The position numbers and the translations under genes are program-made. From contig JAJIRX010000636.1 of NCBI GenBank assembly GCA_023853785.1, positions 1 to 64,000 of the forward strand: 64,000 nucleotides of DNA. The letters run 5' to 3'. Below are positions 24,021 to 34,508 of this stretch, in pieces (positions within the stretch are counted from its first letter, which is position 1; each line of letters starts with the position of its first letter). The notes below the pieces were generated by a model. The model made no database searches. It saw only the letters and a list, made by a program, of their open reading frames with translations, and was not told where the DNA came from. The DNA comes from Psilocybe azurescens. Taxonomy: Eukaryota > Basidiomycota > Agaricomycetes > Agaricales > Agrocybaceae.

Positions 24021-26148
24021 GAGGTCTTTCCTTTCCCCACACAATCCATATGGACTCCAGTGGACTCCAGTGGACTCCAGTGGACTCCACTGGACTCTCT
24101 GTCCAGCCAAACTGGCTGACAGATTGTCCAGTCCACTGGACTGGAACTGGACTGCAGTCCACTGGAGTCCACTGGACTCGCACTGGACTCCTGCCAAATT
24201 TTCAGTCCAGTCTCAGTCCAGTGGATTATGAGTCCAGTCAAGTCCACTGGAGTCCACTGGAGTCCACTGGACTGGGGCTTAAATATTCACTGAACAACAA
24301 CAAATAATATATTTATTAGCACAGTCCAGTGGAGTCCAGTGGAGTCCAGTTGAATCCACTGGAGTCCACTGGATGCAATAATTAACACAATATCCAAAGT
24401 ATGATCATTAGTTATTAATATTAATTGCAAAAATAAAAGACTAAAATCAATGGAAATAAACTCTATAAAATGACAGTTAAATGAAACAATAGTTAAATAC
24501 ACTAGGGAGCAATGCCTCCCTATGGATACAATTTTGTATTTTGTTCAGTCCGCGGGGTCAAATTTCACAAGAACATGTGACGCTCACACGTGCCCGGCAT
24601 CGGCCGATCGGCACGACAACCATCAAATGGACGACCCCAACCTTTCTTCCGACTACCACCACCACCACCTCGTCGGTCGGAGCCAGGCGACAGCCAACCC
24701 GACAGCGACAGAGGTTGACGACCGAGGACGAGGACGAGGACGCAGACGCGGACGCGGACGGCGGCTGCGACAGGGACGAGGACCGACAGCGGACGGCAGG
24801 GGACGAGGACGAGGACGAGGACGAGGACGATGACAGCGGACGTGGACGCGACAGGGACGAGGACGCGACAGCGACGACGACAACGACGTGGGCGTGGACG
24901 CGACAGGGAGACGACGGACGGGGACGACAGGGACGACGACAGCGGACGCGGACGGCGGCTCGCGACAGGGACGACGACGTGGACGGCGGGGACGGCGACG
25001 TGGACGGCAGGGGCGGCGGCGTGGGCGGCGGGGACGGCGACGCGGGCGTGGACGCGACAGGGACGACGACGCGGATGCGACAGGGACAGGAGACGGCAGC
25101 CAGACGCGGCAGCGGCTGCGGCAAGGGAGCGGCAGCGGACGGGCAGCAGGGACGGACGCGGCGGACCGGGGCGAAGACGCGGCCAGCGGGGAGCGGCAAC
25201 GTGGGCGGCGGAGACGACGGCAACGGGCGTGGACGCGACAGGGGCGGCAGCGATGGATGCGACAGGGGCAGGGGCGACAGGGGCGGCAGCAGCGGGCGCG
25301 CGGACGGCGGCTGCGACAGGGACGAGGACCGGCGCGGACGGCAGGGACGACGACAGCGGACGTGGACGCGACAGGGACGAGGACGTGGGCGCGACAGGGA
25401 CGCGGCGAGCGGACAGCGACAGCGGCGAGGACGGACGGGGACCACAGGGGCGAGGGCGGCAGCGCGGACGGGGACGGACGGGGCGACAGGGACAGGGACG
25501 GCAGGGACGAGGGCGAGGATGCGGACGCCGGACGGCTGCTGCGACAGGGGCGAGGACCGACGCGGACGGCAGGGATGAGGACGAGGACGAGGACGCCGGA
25601 CGGCCGGCTGCAACAGCGACAAGGGCAGAATGCAGCTCGCGACAGCGATGGATACGGACGGTACCGATGACCCGACGGACGACACGTCGATGGTAAAGTA
25701 CTGCTCCTGCTCCCCCTTTTATTTTTTATTTTATTATCTTTTTCTTCCTTTTGTCTTGGCCCTCGCATGTAGATATGTAGTAATGTATTAAATAGTTATT
25801 AATATACTTTATTCCACTAATCTGAATTTATGTTAAGATTGAATTTATTTACTGTGTCAAGTCCAGTGGACTCCAGTGGACTACAGTGGACTCCAGTGGA
25901 CTACAGTGGACTCCAGTGGACTACAGTGGACTCCAGTGGACTCCAGTGGACTACAGTGGACTACAGTTATTTTAGTCCATATTCAATGTATAGTATAAGA
26001 TCTACTAAAGTGCAGTGGAATCCACTGGAGTCCACTGGACTCTGTTTACCTTTACACTCAGTATATAGGCAAGTCCAGTGGAGTCCAGTGGAGTCCACTG
26101 GAGTCCACTGGAGTCCATATGGACTGTGTGGGGGATGGTAAAGTACTG
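24021..26148 (+). mobile_element. CAGTGGACT element, copy B
   Basis: A 2128-bp insertion flanked by the perfect 8-bp duplication CAAATCAT (24013-24020 and 26149-26156). The homologous unoccupied site is at 52605-52612 (AAAATTAT) in the other duplicate, so the borders are fixed. Left end GAGGTCTTTCCTTTCCCC, right end read inward CAGTACTTTACCATCCCCC; both continue into CCATATGGACTCC and dense CCAGTGGACTC motifs in both orientations (24050-24375 and 25858-26120). Conserved inner block CGGCATCGGCCGATCGGCA (24595). A GGACGA-type minisatellite fills 24700-25640. No transposase is encoded. Eight-bp duplications and CAG-type termini fit hAT mobilisation in trans; that assignment is inference. Confidence 0.92.
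24700..25640. repeat. GGACGAGGACG / CGACAGGGACG minisatellite in element B
   Basis: About 940 bp of purine-rich, C/G-rich imperfect repeats, with very few A+T-rich stretches. Strand bias removes stops from several frames, so overlapping frames of 260-375 codons appear on both strands. They encode only Arg/Gly/Asp/Thr or Pro/Ser/Arg/Val and overlap each other completely. Confidence 0.9.
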
Positions 26149-26559
26149 CAAATCATCATTAACTGGACACAGTGTCCAAGGTACAACGTTGGTCATTGTT
26201 TCACGGCCGAATATTTGGATAATGATGGAGACACACGGCGAGTTTTTTACGTTGATGAATTCATTCTTCCGAGCAACGAGGATAAAACTAATGATGATAT
26301 TTGACCCCAACGAAACCAATCGAGTCACTGAGACTATAGGTTCAGGATAGGCTGAAGAGTAGCCTCCTCTTTAATTGTCTGATTCACATATATGCGACCG
26401 TACGTTCATTTGCATACAGCGCGTACCTCGAATCGGTGATCATCATTCAGAGCGAAGGCTGCTGGCTGAAGACTGATGGCCCTCTTTTCTCCTGTTCTAT
26501 TTAAAGTTGCCTCAGGGTTGCTTGTATCCCACGTGCGAGTGGGCGCGTGGGCTTGGGAA

Positions 26560-27200
26560 ATGGAGACACCCGGGAGTTCATCTTCGAGACGCTGGGAGCA
26601 GGCCTGTTGTGGATATTCATACTCGATGAGTTTCTGTTCTTATTGTATCAAATGGACTACTGGTTAGTGGATAATAAAGCCATCACTGTATATCTTATGG
26701 AGGTGCGATAATATCTGGGGAAGTTCATGTTGGGTCCCGCTACGTACTAGTTTATGTTGCGGAACTTGGAGAGCTTTGGAGAGCATATTCTGCATACACA
26801 CTCCTATTAATCGCTTGTCATGCCATTATATCTCTCTTGGGTGCTGCGATTGTTCTATCAGGGTCGTTTGCCAACCCATCACCAACACGAACCTCAATCT
26901 CTTCAATAACATTGAAAGTGGTCCGACATTCATCTCACTAGGCGCAGCCGTTCCTTCCCTCATGTCTCATTGGATGAAAATTAAGCTACTCCGGAGTCTC
27001 CAGCATACGCATAACACTGTCCGGCCTGTAAAGAATATTGGTGATGTCGGTGGTAAATTCGGCCGTGGCGTACTCACTCGAACACCTGCTCTATGCCATC
27101 TCCATGGTAGTTCCGTAATTCAGCGTGATATAATATCCCTGCGCAAAAGCTCACTATTATATCGAGTACATTCTGATCATTGTTTCGGTACGTAGTTCCG
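26560..27200 (+). pseudogene. Small membrane-protein gene, copy 1, frameshifted
   Basis: Aligned to 53032-53690. The start ATG (26560) is shared, but copy 1 lacks one base shortly after (GACACCCGGG against GACAACGCGGG in copy 2), so the reading frame is lost at codon 4-5. Downstream hydrophobic stretches correspond to those of copy 2 (residues around IIGLLGAVMVLVGQF and SISLGITVP in copy 2). Product unknown. Confidence 0.4.
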
Positions 27201-27639
27201 TATCTCTTTCTGATGGTTATGTCTGTGTAACGTGAGTTGGGGGATGGCACCGACGGTACTGGTGGCGGGGCTTGCCATTATGAACACGAGAAGGATAATA
27301 ACAGGTCCATGAATAAATTGCGTATTGAGCATCCAATTGAAGTCATAGTATGGGATAGCCGCAGTGTGATACCACTGCAGAATTTAACACATCAAGTTGC
27401 GCAGGGTAGGAACATTTATTCAAGCTCCGATCTTAAGTAAGTTGCCGTGTGGTTCCGCTTGCTTGTTCTTTGCTTCTGGCCCACTTCTTCCGACTCGACT
27501 CAAAACATGTTTATTCTCTATCGTTATTTGCGCTCCTGGTCTATTTGGTTGGTGTAGGGGCTGTAGGGGCAGATATCCAACATCACCGCTGCAGAGGTTC
27601 GCTTCCTTGCCTTATCCTGGACCGACACCACTAAAGATT

Positions 27640-29190
27640 GTAATGGCGATGGTGATGTGCAGACGGTCACCGATGTGATCAGAATGCGTCTGGACCCCAA
27701 AGCCACGCTAAATAGGACGATACCCTGTGCGTTATCCCTCTCTTTTTATTATCCCAATGCCTTAATTATGATTCCGACCCTGACCTGATCCCGTTTCTAA
27801 TCCCAATCCTGTTCCTGTTCTCCCTCTTACATGCAGACTGACAAACGCTGGCAACGCGATCCTGCGCGAGATCGACCTCGCACACCCCGCAGCGAAGAAC
27901 ACAATCGAGCTCAGCAGGATCCAGGACGCGGAGTGCGGCGACAGCACCACGAGCGTCATCATCCTCGGTGCGCAGTCCTCCCTCTTCCTCCCTCTTTTTC
28001 TTCTTTCTTACCACTTCTTCCTTGCCACTTCTCTCTCACCGCTTCAACCTTTACTCACACACCCACACACACAGCCGGCGATATCCTCGCGGAATCCCTC
28101 TCCCAGCTCAAGCGCGACATCCACCCCATCATCATCATCTCCGCCTACAATAAAGTCCTCGCTGAGGCGCTCTCCATCATCCAGCGCATTTTCATCCCCA
28201 TCGACACCGCCGACGACAGCAGATGCTCGCTCTTATCAAGACATCTATCGGCACCAAGTTCTTCACGCTCTAATCAGATATGATGTGTACGCTCGCGTTG
28301 CAGGCGGTGCGCACTGTCGCTGTGAGCCACGGCCATGGGTGTCGCTCCCGGGGCCGCTGAGGCTGCAGCTGAGGCGGGGGAGAGCATGGGCGGAGTCAGG
28401 CAGGGCCATGTGCATAGGCAGACGAATGCTGATATAAAGAGATATGTACGCGTCGAGAAGATCCCGGGCGGCGAGATCGAAGAATCGCGTGTGCTCTCGG
28501 GCGTACTCCTCAACAAAGACATCACACACCCCGCCATGCGGCGGCGCATCGTCCTGCTCGACCTCCCGCTTGAGTACAAGAAGGGCGAGAGCCAAACGAA
28601 CATGGAGTTCATCAAGGAGGAGACTGGGCGCGCGCACAGGAGATGGAGGAGCAGGTGAAGCAATTGTGTGAGAGGCTGCTGGAGTTGAAACCGGGGTGTC
28701 CGGTATTTTTTTCTGCTGCTCTCTCCGCCTTCATTCGTATGTTGATATTAACAACACCACCCACCCGCACCTCAGACCTCGCGCAACACATATCCACGCC
28801 TCCATGCACACGAATCTGATGTTCTTGGGAATCCACTTCGTCATCGGCAAATGTATGCGTCTTTCTTTCTCTATGGCATCGCCTTCCGTTCTCTTACGAA
28901 GTTTCTGCACGATTGGTCCACGCTAACTCCTTTCTCGCTACGTAAGTCGATGCATCTTCTCACCTTTATATGATTCCTCATTCTTATTTTCTGCACCTCA
29001 GCCTTAACGTACGTAAGACGCTCCATCCGACTGGCCATCGCGTGCAAAACTCGCATGACTGCGATGTCCCGAACGTATTCCCGAACAACTCCTTCGGCCT
29101 CACAAACAACAACACACCTTCCATGCGTTCCATATCCTTCGAGCCTTTTGTGTTGCACAAGGTTACCGAAACGCAGTGATGCCGATCGCC
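27640..29190 (+). pseudogene. CCT3: CCT3 (chaperonin TCP-1 gamma subunit) fragment, copy 1
   Basis: Group II chaperonin subunits form the cytosolic TRiC/CCT ring that folds actin and tubulin. Exons on the plus strand: VTDVIRMRLDPKATL (27664), [20 protein letters not shown] with [11 protein letters not shown] (27840-27965), LAESLSQLKRDIHPIIIISA (28085-28200), then ADIKRYVRVEKIPGGEIEES and VLLNKDITHPAMRRRIVLLD to KKGESQTNMEF (28430-28610), LLELKPGC, DLAQHI and a tail near 29010. Order and wording match the N-terminal half to middle of CCT gamma. Breaks: a frame change at the ADD/QMLAL junction (about 28218), an altered GDGTT motif (GDSTT), and no C-terminal half. It is a pseudogene. Confidence 0.8.
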
Positions 29191-29218
29191 GATTGATTAA
29201 ATTTTAGTTGAGAATTAT

Positions 29219-29688
29219 AGCTAAATGCAAAACGGTAGACGTTTTTAAAAAAAAACGGACGTGCGCCTATGTTGCCATAAACAACCAGATATGGTATGCT
29301 CCACAGAAACCATGATGTAGCATGTCCGCGACCTCATTGCTCCACGTTCCCCCACTTCGCTTGGCCTCTGGCCTCTTCCTCAATACAGTCCTCTATGTCA
29401 ACGCAATATATCAATTGTTGACCCTATCGGCGGCGAGGAGCCTACGTAGATGGACTTGCAGTATAAAGGTCAGATTATAGCAAAATTTGGCCATCGTTGT
29501 AGTTATAGTGTATACCGTAGTACGGTGCACTTACCATAAATGGTGCCAAATAATGCTGCTCCGCTATCTCGCCACTCTGCTCCGCAATGCTGACCTCACT
29601 ACGCATCAGCTCTGCCTAAATACGGGTATTTATACAAATAAAGGCGCGCATCCGTCTTTTAAAAACATCTACCGTTTTGCATTTAGCT
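29219..29688. mobile_element. 470-bp MITE with 46-bp terminal inverted repeats
   Basis: The left end AGCTAAATGCAAAACGGTAG and the right end CTACCGTTTTGCATTTAGCT are inverted repeats; similarity continues for about 46 bp with an A/T-run and GGACGTGCGCC. The segment is absent from copy 2 (near 55705), so it inserted after the duplication or was lost there. No coding capacity. The target duplication is not clean: copy 1 also has 12 extra bases (GTAAAGTTGATG) to the right. Confidence 0.75.
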
Positions 29689-30081
29689 GTAAAGTTGATG
29701 AAACGAAGATGTCCAGATCGGATAGTGTGAGTGCTGGCACCACACCCACTGGATGACAGCCCCGACAATAAATGGTAGTGATATCAAGTCCAGAGCGGAT
29801 GTGAAGGTGTGTTGAAATTGGAGAAGCTTTCTTGAAGCTTGGTTCTGCATCATCATCCTACTATCTTCACCTTCATTTTTGTGATCAAGCACATATGGGT
29901 GGTGCAATTGCAAAACATGTATAGCAATCTGTACTGATATTGTCTTTCGTCTATGCTTAATATTGTAATTCTGTATTATTATATTCTATATTAGGCTGCT
30001 GGAATTGTGTAGCGTTGTGAATAAAATTACGATGAGAAATAGAGAAGGGCATGCTGATCATTCCACAGACTGTGATGATTC
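29689..30081. other. Non-coding part of the duplication, copy 1
   Basis: Aligned to 55715-56215. Lacks about 117 bp that copy 2 has at 56054-56172. No supported gene. Confidence 0.5.
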
Positions 30082-30089
30082 CACTTCAA

Positions 30090-31311
30090 GAGGTCTTTCC
30101 TTTCCCCCACACAATCCATATGGACTCCAGTGGACTCTCTGCCCAGCCAAACTGGCTGACAGATTGTCTAGTCCACTGGACTCCTGCCAAATTTTCAGTC
30201 CAGTCCCAGTCCAGTGAATTATGAATCCAGTCAAATCCACTGGACTTGGGCTTAAATATTCACTGAACAACAACAAATAATATATTTATTAGCACAGTCC
30301 AGTGGAGTCCACTGGATGCAATAATTAACACATGGAAAGAAACTCTATGAAATAGCAATTGAATGAAACAATAGTTAAATGTACATAGGAGCAAAGCCTC
30401 CCTATGAATACATTTTTGTATTTTGTTCAGTCTGCAGAGTGAAAATTTCACAGGCACATGTGACATGCACGTGTGTCTGGCATCGGCCGATCAGCAAGAC
30501 AACAATTAAATGTACACATCGGCTCTTTTTTCCAACCACCACCCACCCCCTTCCTCTCCTTTTTCTATTGCCACTGCCATCCTCGCCCTCTCTGCCACCC
30601 ATGATGACCATGACAGCCACACAGACAAAAACAAGGACAGATGTGGACAATCACAACAAGGGCAACAACAAGGGCAACATTGGATGATGAGGAAGGTGAG
30701 GAAGACCACAAAAGGACACAGACAGCAATGGCAAGGATGAGGACAGCAAGGACATGGAAGGCAATGGTGAGGATGGCCAGCAATGGTGAGGATGCAGACA
30801 GTGTGGATGGCGACAGCAACGGCTAGGGAGAGGGCACAGATGGCCAGAGTGAGGTGCAGACAGAGAGGGCAAGGACAGCAAGAGCAAGGACAGCAAGGGC
30901 AAGGATGGTGACTGCAAGGGTGAGGACAGCAGGGACAGCAAGGGCAAGGATGGTGGGTGCTACAGCTATCACTACCATCCTCCCACCCCTTTTTATTTTT
31001 ATTTATTTTTATTTGCTTTTTTTCTTTTATCTTGAACCTTGCAAGTAGACAATAATGTATTATATAGTTATTAATATATTGTATTCAACTCTTCTGAATT
31101 TACATTAAGATTGAACTTATTTACTATATCAAGTCCAGTGGACTCCAGTTATCTTAGTCCATATTCACTGTATATTATAAAATCTACTGAAGTCCAGTGG
31201 AGTCCAATCAAGTCCACTGGAGTCCACTGGACTCTGTTTACCTTTTTACACTCAGTATATAGGCAAGTCCAGTGGACTCCATATGGACTGTGTGGGGATG
31301 GTAAAGTACTG
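30090..31311 (+). mobile_element. CAGTGGACT element, copy C
   Basis: A 1222-bp insertion. The left 8 bp (30082-30089, CACTTCAA) and right 8 bp (31312-31319, CATTTTGA) match at 5 of 8 positions, and all differences are transitions. The unoccupied site in copy 2 (56216-56223, CATTTTGA) gives an exact length fit. The ends GAGGTCTTTCCTTTCCCCC and CAGTACTTTACCATCCCC (read inward) are those of copy B. Subterminal CCAGTGGACTCC motifs are fewer. The inner block GGCATCGGCCGATCAGCA (30480) is present. The minisatellite (30640-30960) is built on GACAGCAAGGGCAAGGA. No transposase. Confidence 0.88.
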
Positions 31312-31319
31312 CATTTTGA

Positions 31320-32385
31320 GGCTGTCCCCAACAACAGTTGCCCCTCATCAGGAAAGAAATGTGACTGATTTTCAGGCAATCAGAGCTCTTGTAGTGGGCA
31401 ACGTTGAGCGCTAGTGCTAAGTAGGATGGTGAAGAATGGAATCAAGTGGGCAGTAATATTGAGGTTCCTGATACCCATGGATGGATAGAATAAAATGCCA
31501 TTCCTACTGTATTGGTTCTAATTTACACGACATGAAGTCAAAAATGATTTCTAAAAATTTAGCTATGTCCCAACTGTAGCTGGATAGCTTTGAGCTATAT
31601 GCATGGGGCTGGTATTCACCAAATGGGTCTTTCCATTGCAATAATTAGCCAATGTCTGGGTTGCAGATGTGGTGATTGAAGTTAGCAATCATACACTGAA
31701 TTGGTGTAACAAACTTGAGGTACTGCAGGTGCAACATTGTGCCATTCTTGTAGTTGGGCTGCACTGATAGGACAAATCAAACTTGAACTTCACTGGTCAA
31801 CCAACTGATTTATTAGCTGGTTCCCTCACTGCAAGAACTTGGTCACTCACAGGTACAAGGAAGTAGCATTCTAGAACCCTGACCATGATCACCAAACATT
31901 CTGTGAATCACGAAGGATCACATTTCTTTGTGACTCAGGAGTGCAGTGTGCAATTTGGGTGCAGAAAAGTCCACGACAAATGGCTGTTTGATATTGTACC
32001 AAAACCATGTGAGTGCTCAGGATATGCAGCTGACTGATATTGTTAAGTATATTCATATCCACCAGTTCCTCTTGGATCAGAAGGTGGCAAATTGAAAGGC
32101 TGCCAGGTATGACAAGCCTCACTGGATTGTGGGTGCTTATGGTAGCCTGGAAAGAAAGGACAAAAGGGTCTTTGTTTGATATGGTAAGAGACCCTGGCTA
32201 CAAATACAATAATCCAAATATGTACCTTCATTCAATGTGGTAAGAGACAAGGAATTGAAGGTATGGAGACATGTAAAATTGTATGTCAGGGTCAGGTGAT
32301 GATCGAGAACATGGGCATGATCTCAGTTGTATATGCAGACAATAAGTGAGGGGTGATACAGGGGAAGGCCAGGCTTACATGAATG
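31320..32385. other. Duplication end followed by unidentified sequence
   Basis: 31320-31545 aligns with 56224-56440. On the minus strand both copies read LEPIQ.EWHFIL.IHGY before a Pro-Leu-Asp-Ser-Ile-Leu ending, so a small minus-strand exon probably existed. 31546-32385 is unique to this side, with a minus frame at 31889-32122 (77 codons) and stops elsewhere. I cannot identify it. Confidence 0.35.
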
Positions 32386-33318
32386 GTGTACTTTACCTAC
32401 ACCCATGTACTCCATCTGGAACATATGCAAGTGTTCAGAAAATTATCTTTGATAGGTGGAGTTCAGGTGGACTCCAGATGGACTCCAGGTGGACTTCAAG
32501 CAATTACACTTGAGTCCAACTGGAGGCCAGGTGGAGTCCAGCTATAGCCAGATTTTAATTGGAATGTATTTTCTTAGAGTAAATTCATGCAAGAATGTAT
32601 ATATAATATATTAAAAACTATATACTACATTATTATCTACAACATTATCTACTAGCAAAGTTCATCACCACTGAAACATAAAAAAAGAAATAAAAGAAAA
32701 AACATACAAAATAGACAAAAAAATAGGCAAGAGGGTACATAGTTGGTTCAAATAAATATAGAAGCACATGAACATAAAAAATGAGAAAACAAGACAAAAA
32801 AAGAAAAAAAAAAAAAAGAGGGTGAGAGGATGGCCATGTTGCTCATAGCCCCACCATATGTGTTGTTGTCATTGTGGTGGCTGTTGTACGCATCTGGCAT
32901 GTCTGTCCATTGTATTGTTGTGTCCACTGCGTCTGTCATACACATTGTTGTTGTTGTCCATGGCTGTTGTATGTGTTGTTGTCATTGTTGTCATAGCTGT
33001 TGTACATGTTGTTGTTGTGGCTGTTGTTGTTGTTGTCACGGCCGTTGTTGTTGTTGTTGTGGCTGTTGTACGTGTTGTTGTTGTTGTGGTCTGCATATGT
33101 GTTGCTGTCGTCATCCATATGTGTTCTGCATGCTGTCGTACCTGTCATTGTATGTACCATACATACCTGTTGTTGTTGTTGTTGTTGGTCTATACTTAAA
33201 AAGAGGGGGGGAGAAGCGGCTAATGGTGGTGGCATGTGGAACTTGCAACTTACCTGAGGTCATGACCTTGTTCCTCATTCCCCACCCACCTTGTTCTGCC
33301 TTGTTCTGTACTCACCTC
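32386..33318 (-). mobile_element. CAGTGGACT element, diverged copy D
   Basis: The left end GTGTACTTTACC matches the corresponding end of copy E. The subterminal motifs are shifted to CAGGTGGACTCCAG and CCAGATGGACTCC (32460-32545). The block ATATATTAAAAACTATATAC (32600) is shared with E, and a TTGTTGTTGTGGC minisatellite occupies 32860-33190. The right terminus is not certain: an ACCTC at about 33318 may be the eroded end. No target duplication is visible. Low-complexity open frames here (up to 175 codons, Cys/Val-rich) are not credible genes. Confidence 0.6.
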
Positions 33319-33319
33319 C

Positions 33320-34080
33320 CTTTGTTTAACTTCTGCATAAAGAATCAAAAGTGGTAGTGATCATAAAACAAAGGAAACTAAGAATGAAGATGAATAAATG
33401 TCTACAAACCATAGAAAAATATCACAATGTATTCTGAAAATGCAAAGATGATCAATGAAAAAGGTAAAGAACATGATAAAACCTATGTATAGGAAAATCT
33501 TTCTGATGCTCCAGACCTTCCTCACAAACATGCTAAATGCTGGAATGAGTTGCAGATTCCTATCTTGAGCTTCAATGGAGTGTAGAATATGTATAGCATA
33601 GCCTTACAGCTGATCCAGATGTTGTACAAACTTGGAAACTGATAGATTGGCATGTGACCAAGAGAGATGATCTGCAGTGAACCCAAATAGGTATGAGGTG
33701 TGCAAAGTGAAAACCAACTTTCTGAGGTATAGAACAGGCTGGATGATCAATAATGATGAGGTGCAAAGAGGTTCAATGAGGTTCTAAGAGGTGCAAAGCT
33801 GTCAGAATAATGTATACTGAAGGAGAGGATGATTGGAGGTTCAGAGGTGTTAAAATAGATGCAAAATCTTTGTAAAATGCTGAGAACAAATGTAGAAGGT
33901 AAGGGAATAAGCTGGGATAAGTTTTGAAGAGCTGTGGAGTCAAGAAAACAGATGCAAAGCTAAGGGAAAAGGTGCAAACCATGCTGAAGCTACTGCATAT
34001 GTCATCAGAGGTGCGGAGTATTTTGAAGCTGTAAAAATTGCAAGTTCCAGGGCCAGACAGCTGCAGTGCTCATCACTGGA
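33320..34080. repeat. Dispersed repeat, second copy (see 9985-10745)
   Basis: Aligned over about 760 bp with 9985-10745. Immediately to its right, 34085-34123 reads in frame (LEQFKYLIIQ) into the gypsy sequence beyond the Harbinger element. This repeat may therefore be older flanking DNA or the 5' part of that retrotransposon; the sequence alone does not decide. Confidence 0.7.
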
Positions 34081-34508
34081 ACTACCCATCTTCTGGAACA
34101 ATTCAAATACCTGATCATCCAATAGGGTGATTCATGGTGGCCCAACTTTGGCCCAACTTGGTTCCCAACTTTGATCCCAACTTTGCTTCAAGTTGGGACC
34201 AAAGTTGGAAGCCCTACTGTGAATCACCCAGGTCTGCTCTGTCATTTAGATACTTATCTAGTTGTAAAGTTATGCAGTCCTGTATTTAATTTCGGGTCGT
34301 CAAATTTTACCCACCCCCACTTTCTTTCCTGCAGTCATTCCCAATCCATCCACTGTACCTTATCTCTGCCCCAGTTCCCAACATGTTTATTCTTCAAGGT
34401 TATGGCGGCCAGGATCTAAGGCAATCCATCATTGTGAGTCCAAATCCTGGATGTCTCAGATTTGGAGGTATTTGAATCACTCTTGCTCTTATTTTCCTTT
34501 GTTCTAAT

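Larger units (their letters stand above)
15811..31545. repeat. Segmental duplication, copy 1
   Basis: Collinear and in the same orientation as 44090-56440. Similarity starts just after a T-run (near GTCATTTTGT) and ends near 31545 (TCAAAAATGATT). Copy 1 is longer because it carries element B (24021-26148), element C (30090-31311) and a 470-bp MITE (29219-29688). The duplicated block holds a GTPase gene, unidentified remnants, a membrane-protein gene and a CCT3 fragment. Confidence 0.9.

Noticed and set aside
24541..25768. Long overlapping open frames (up to 375 codons) on both strands
   Set aside because: They lie wholly in the GGACGA minisatellite of element B, overlap in several frames at once and encode only low-complexity Arg/Gly/Asp or Pro/Ser/Arg sequence.
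29211..29700. TA target duplication for the MITE
   Set aside because: Flanks GAATTAT and GTAAAGT do not give a consistent duplication, so no superfamily was assigned.
32830..33357. Cys/Val-rich frame of 175 codons
   Set aside because: Translation of the TTGTTGTGG minisatellite of element D; low complexity only.
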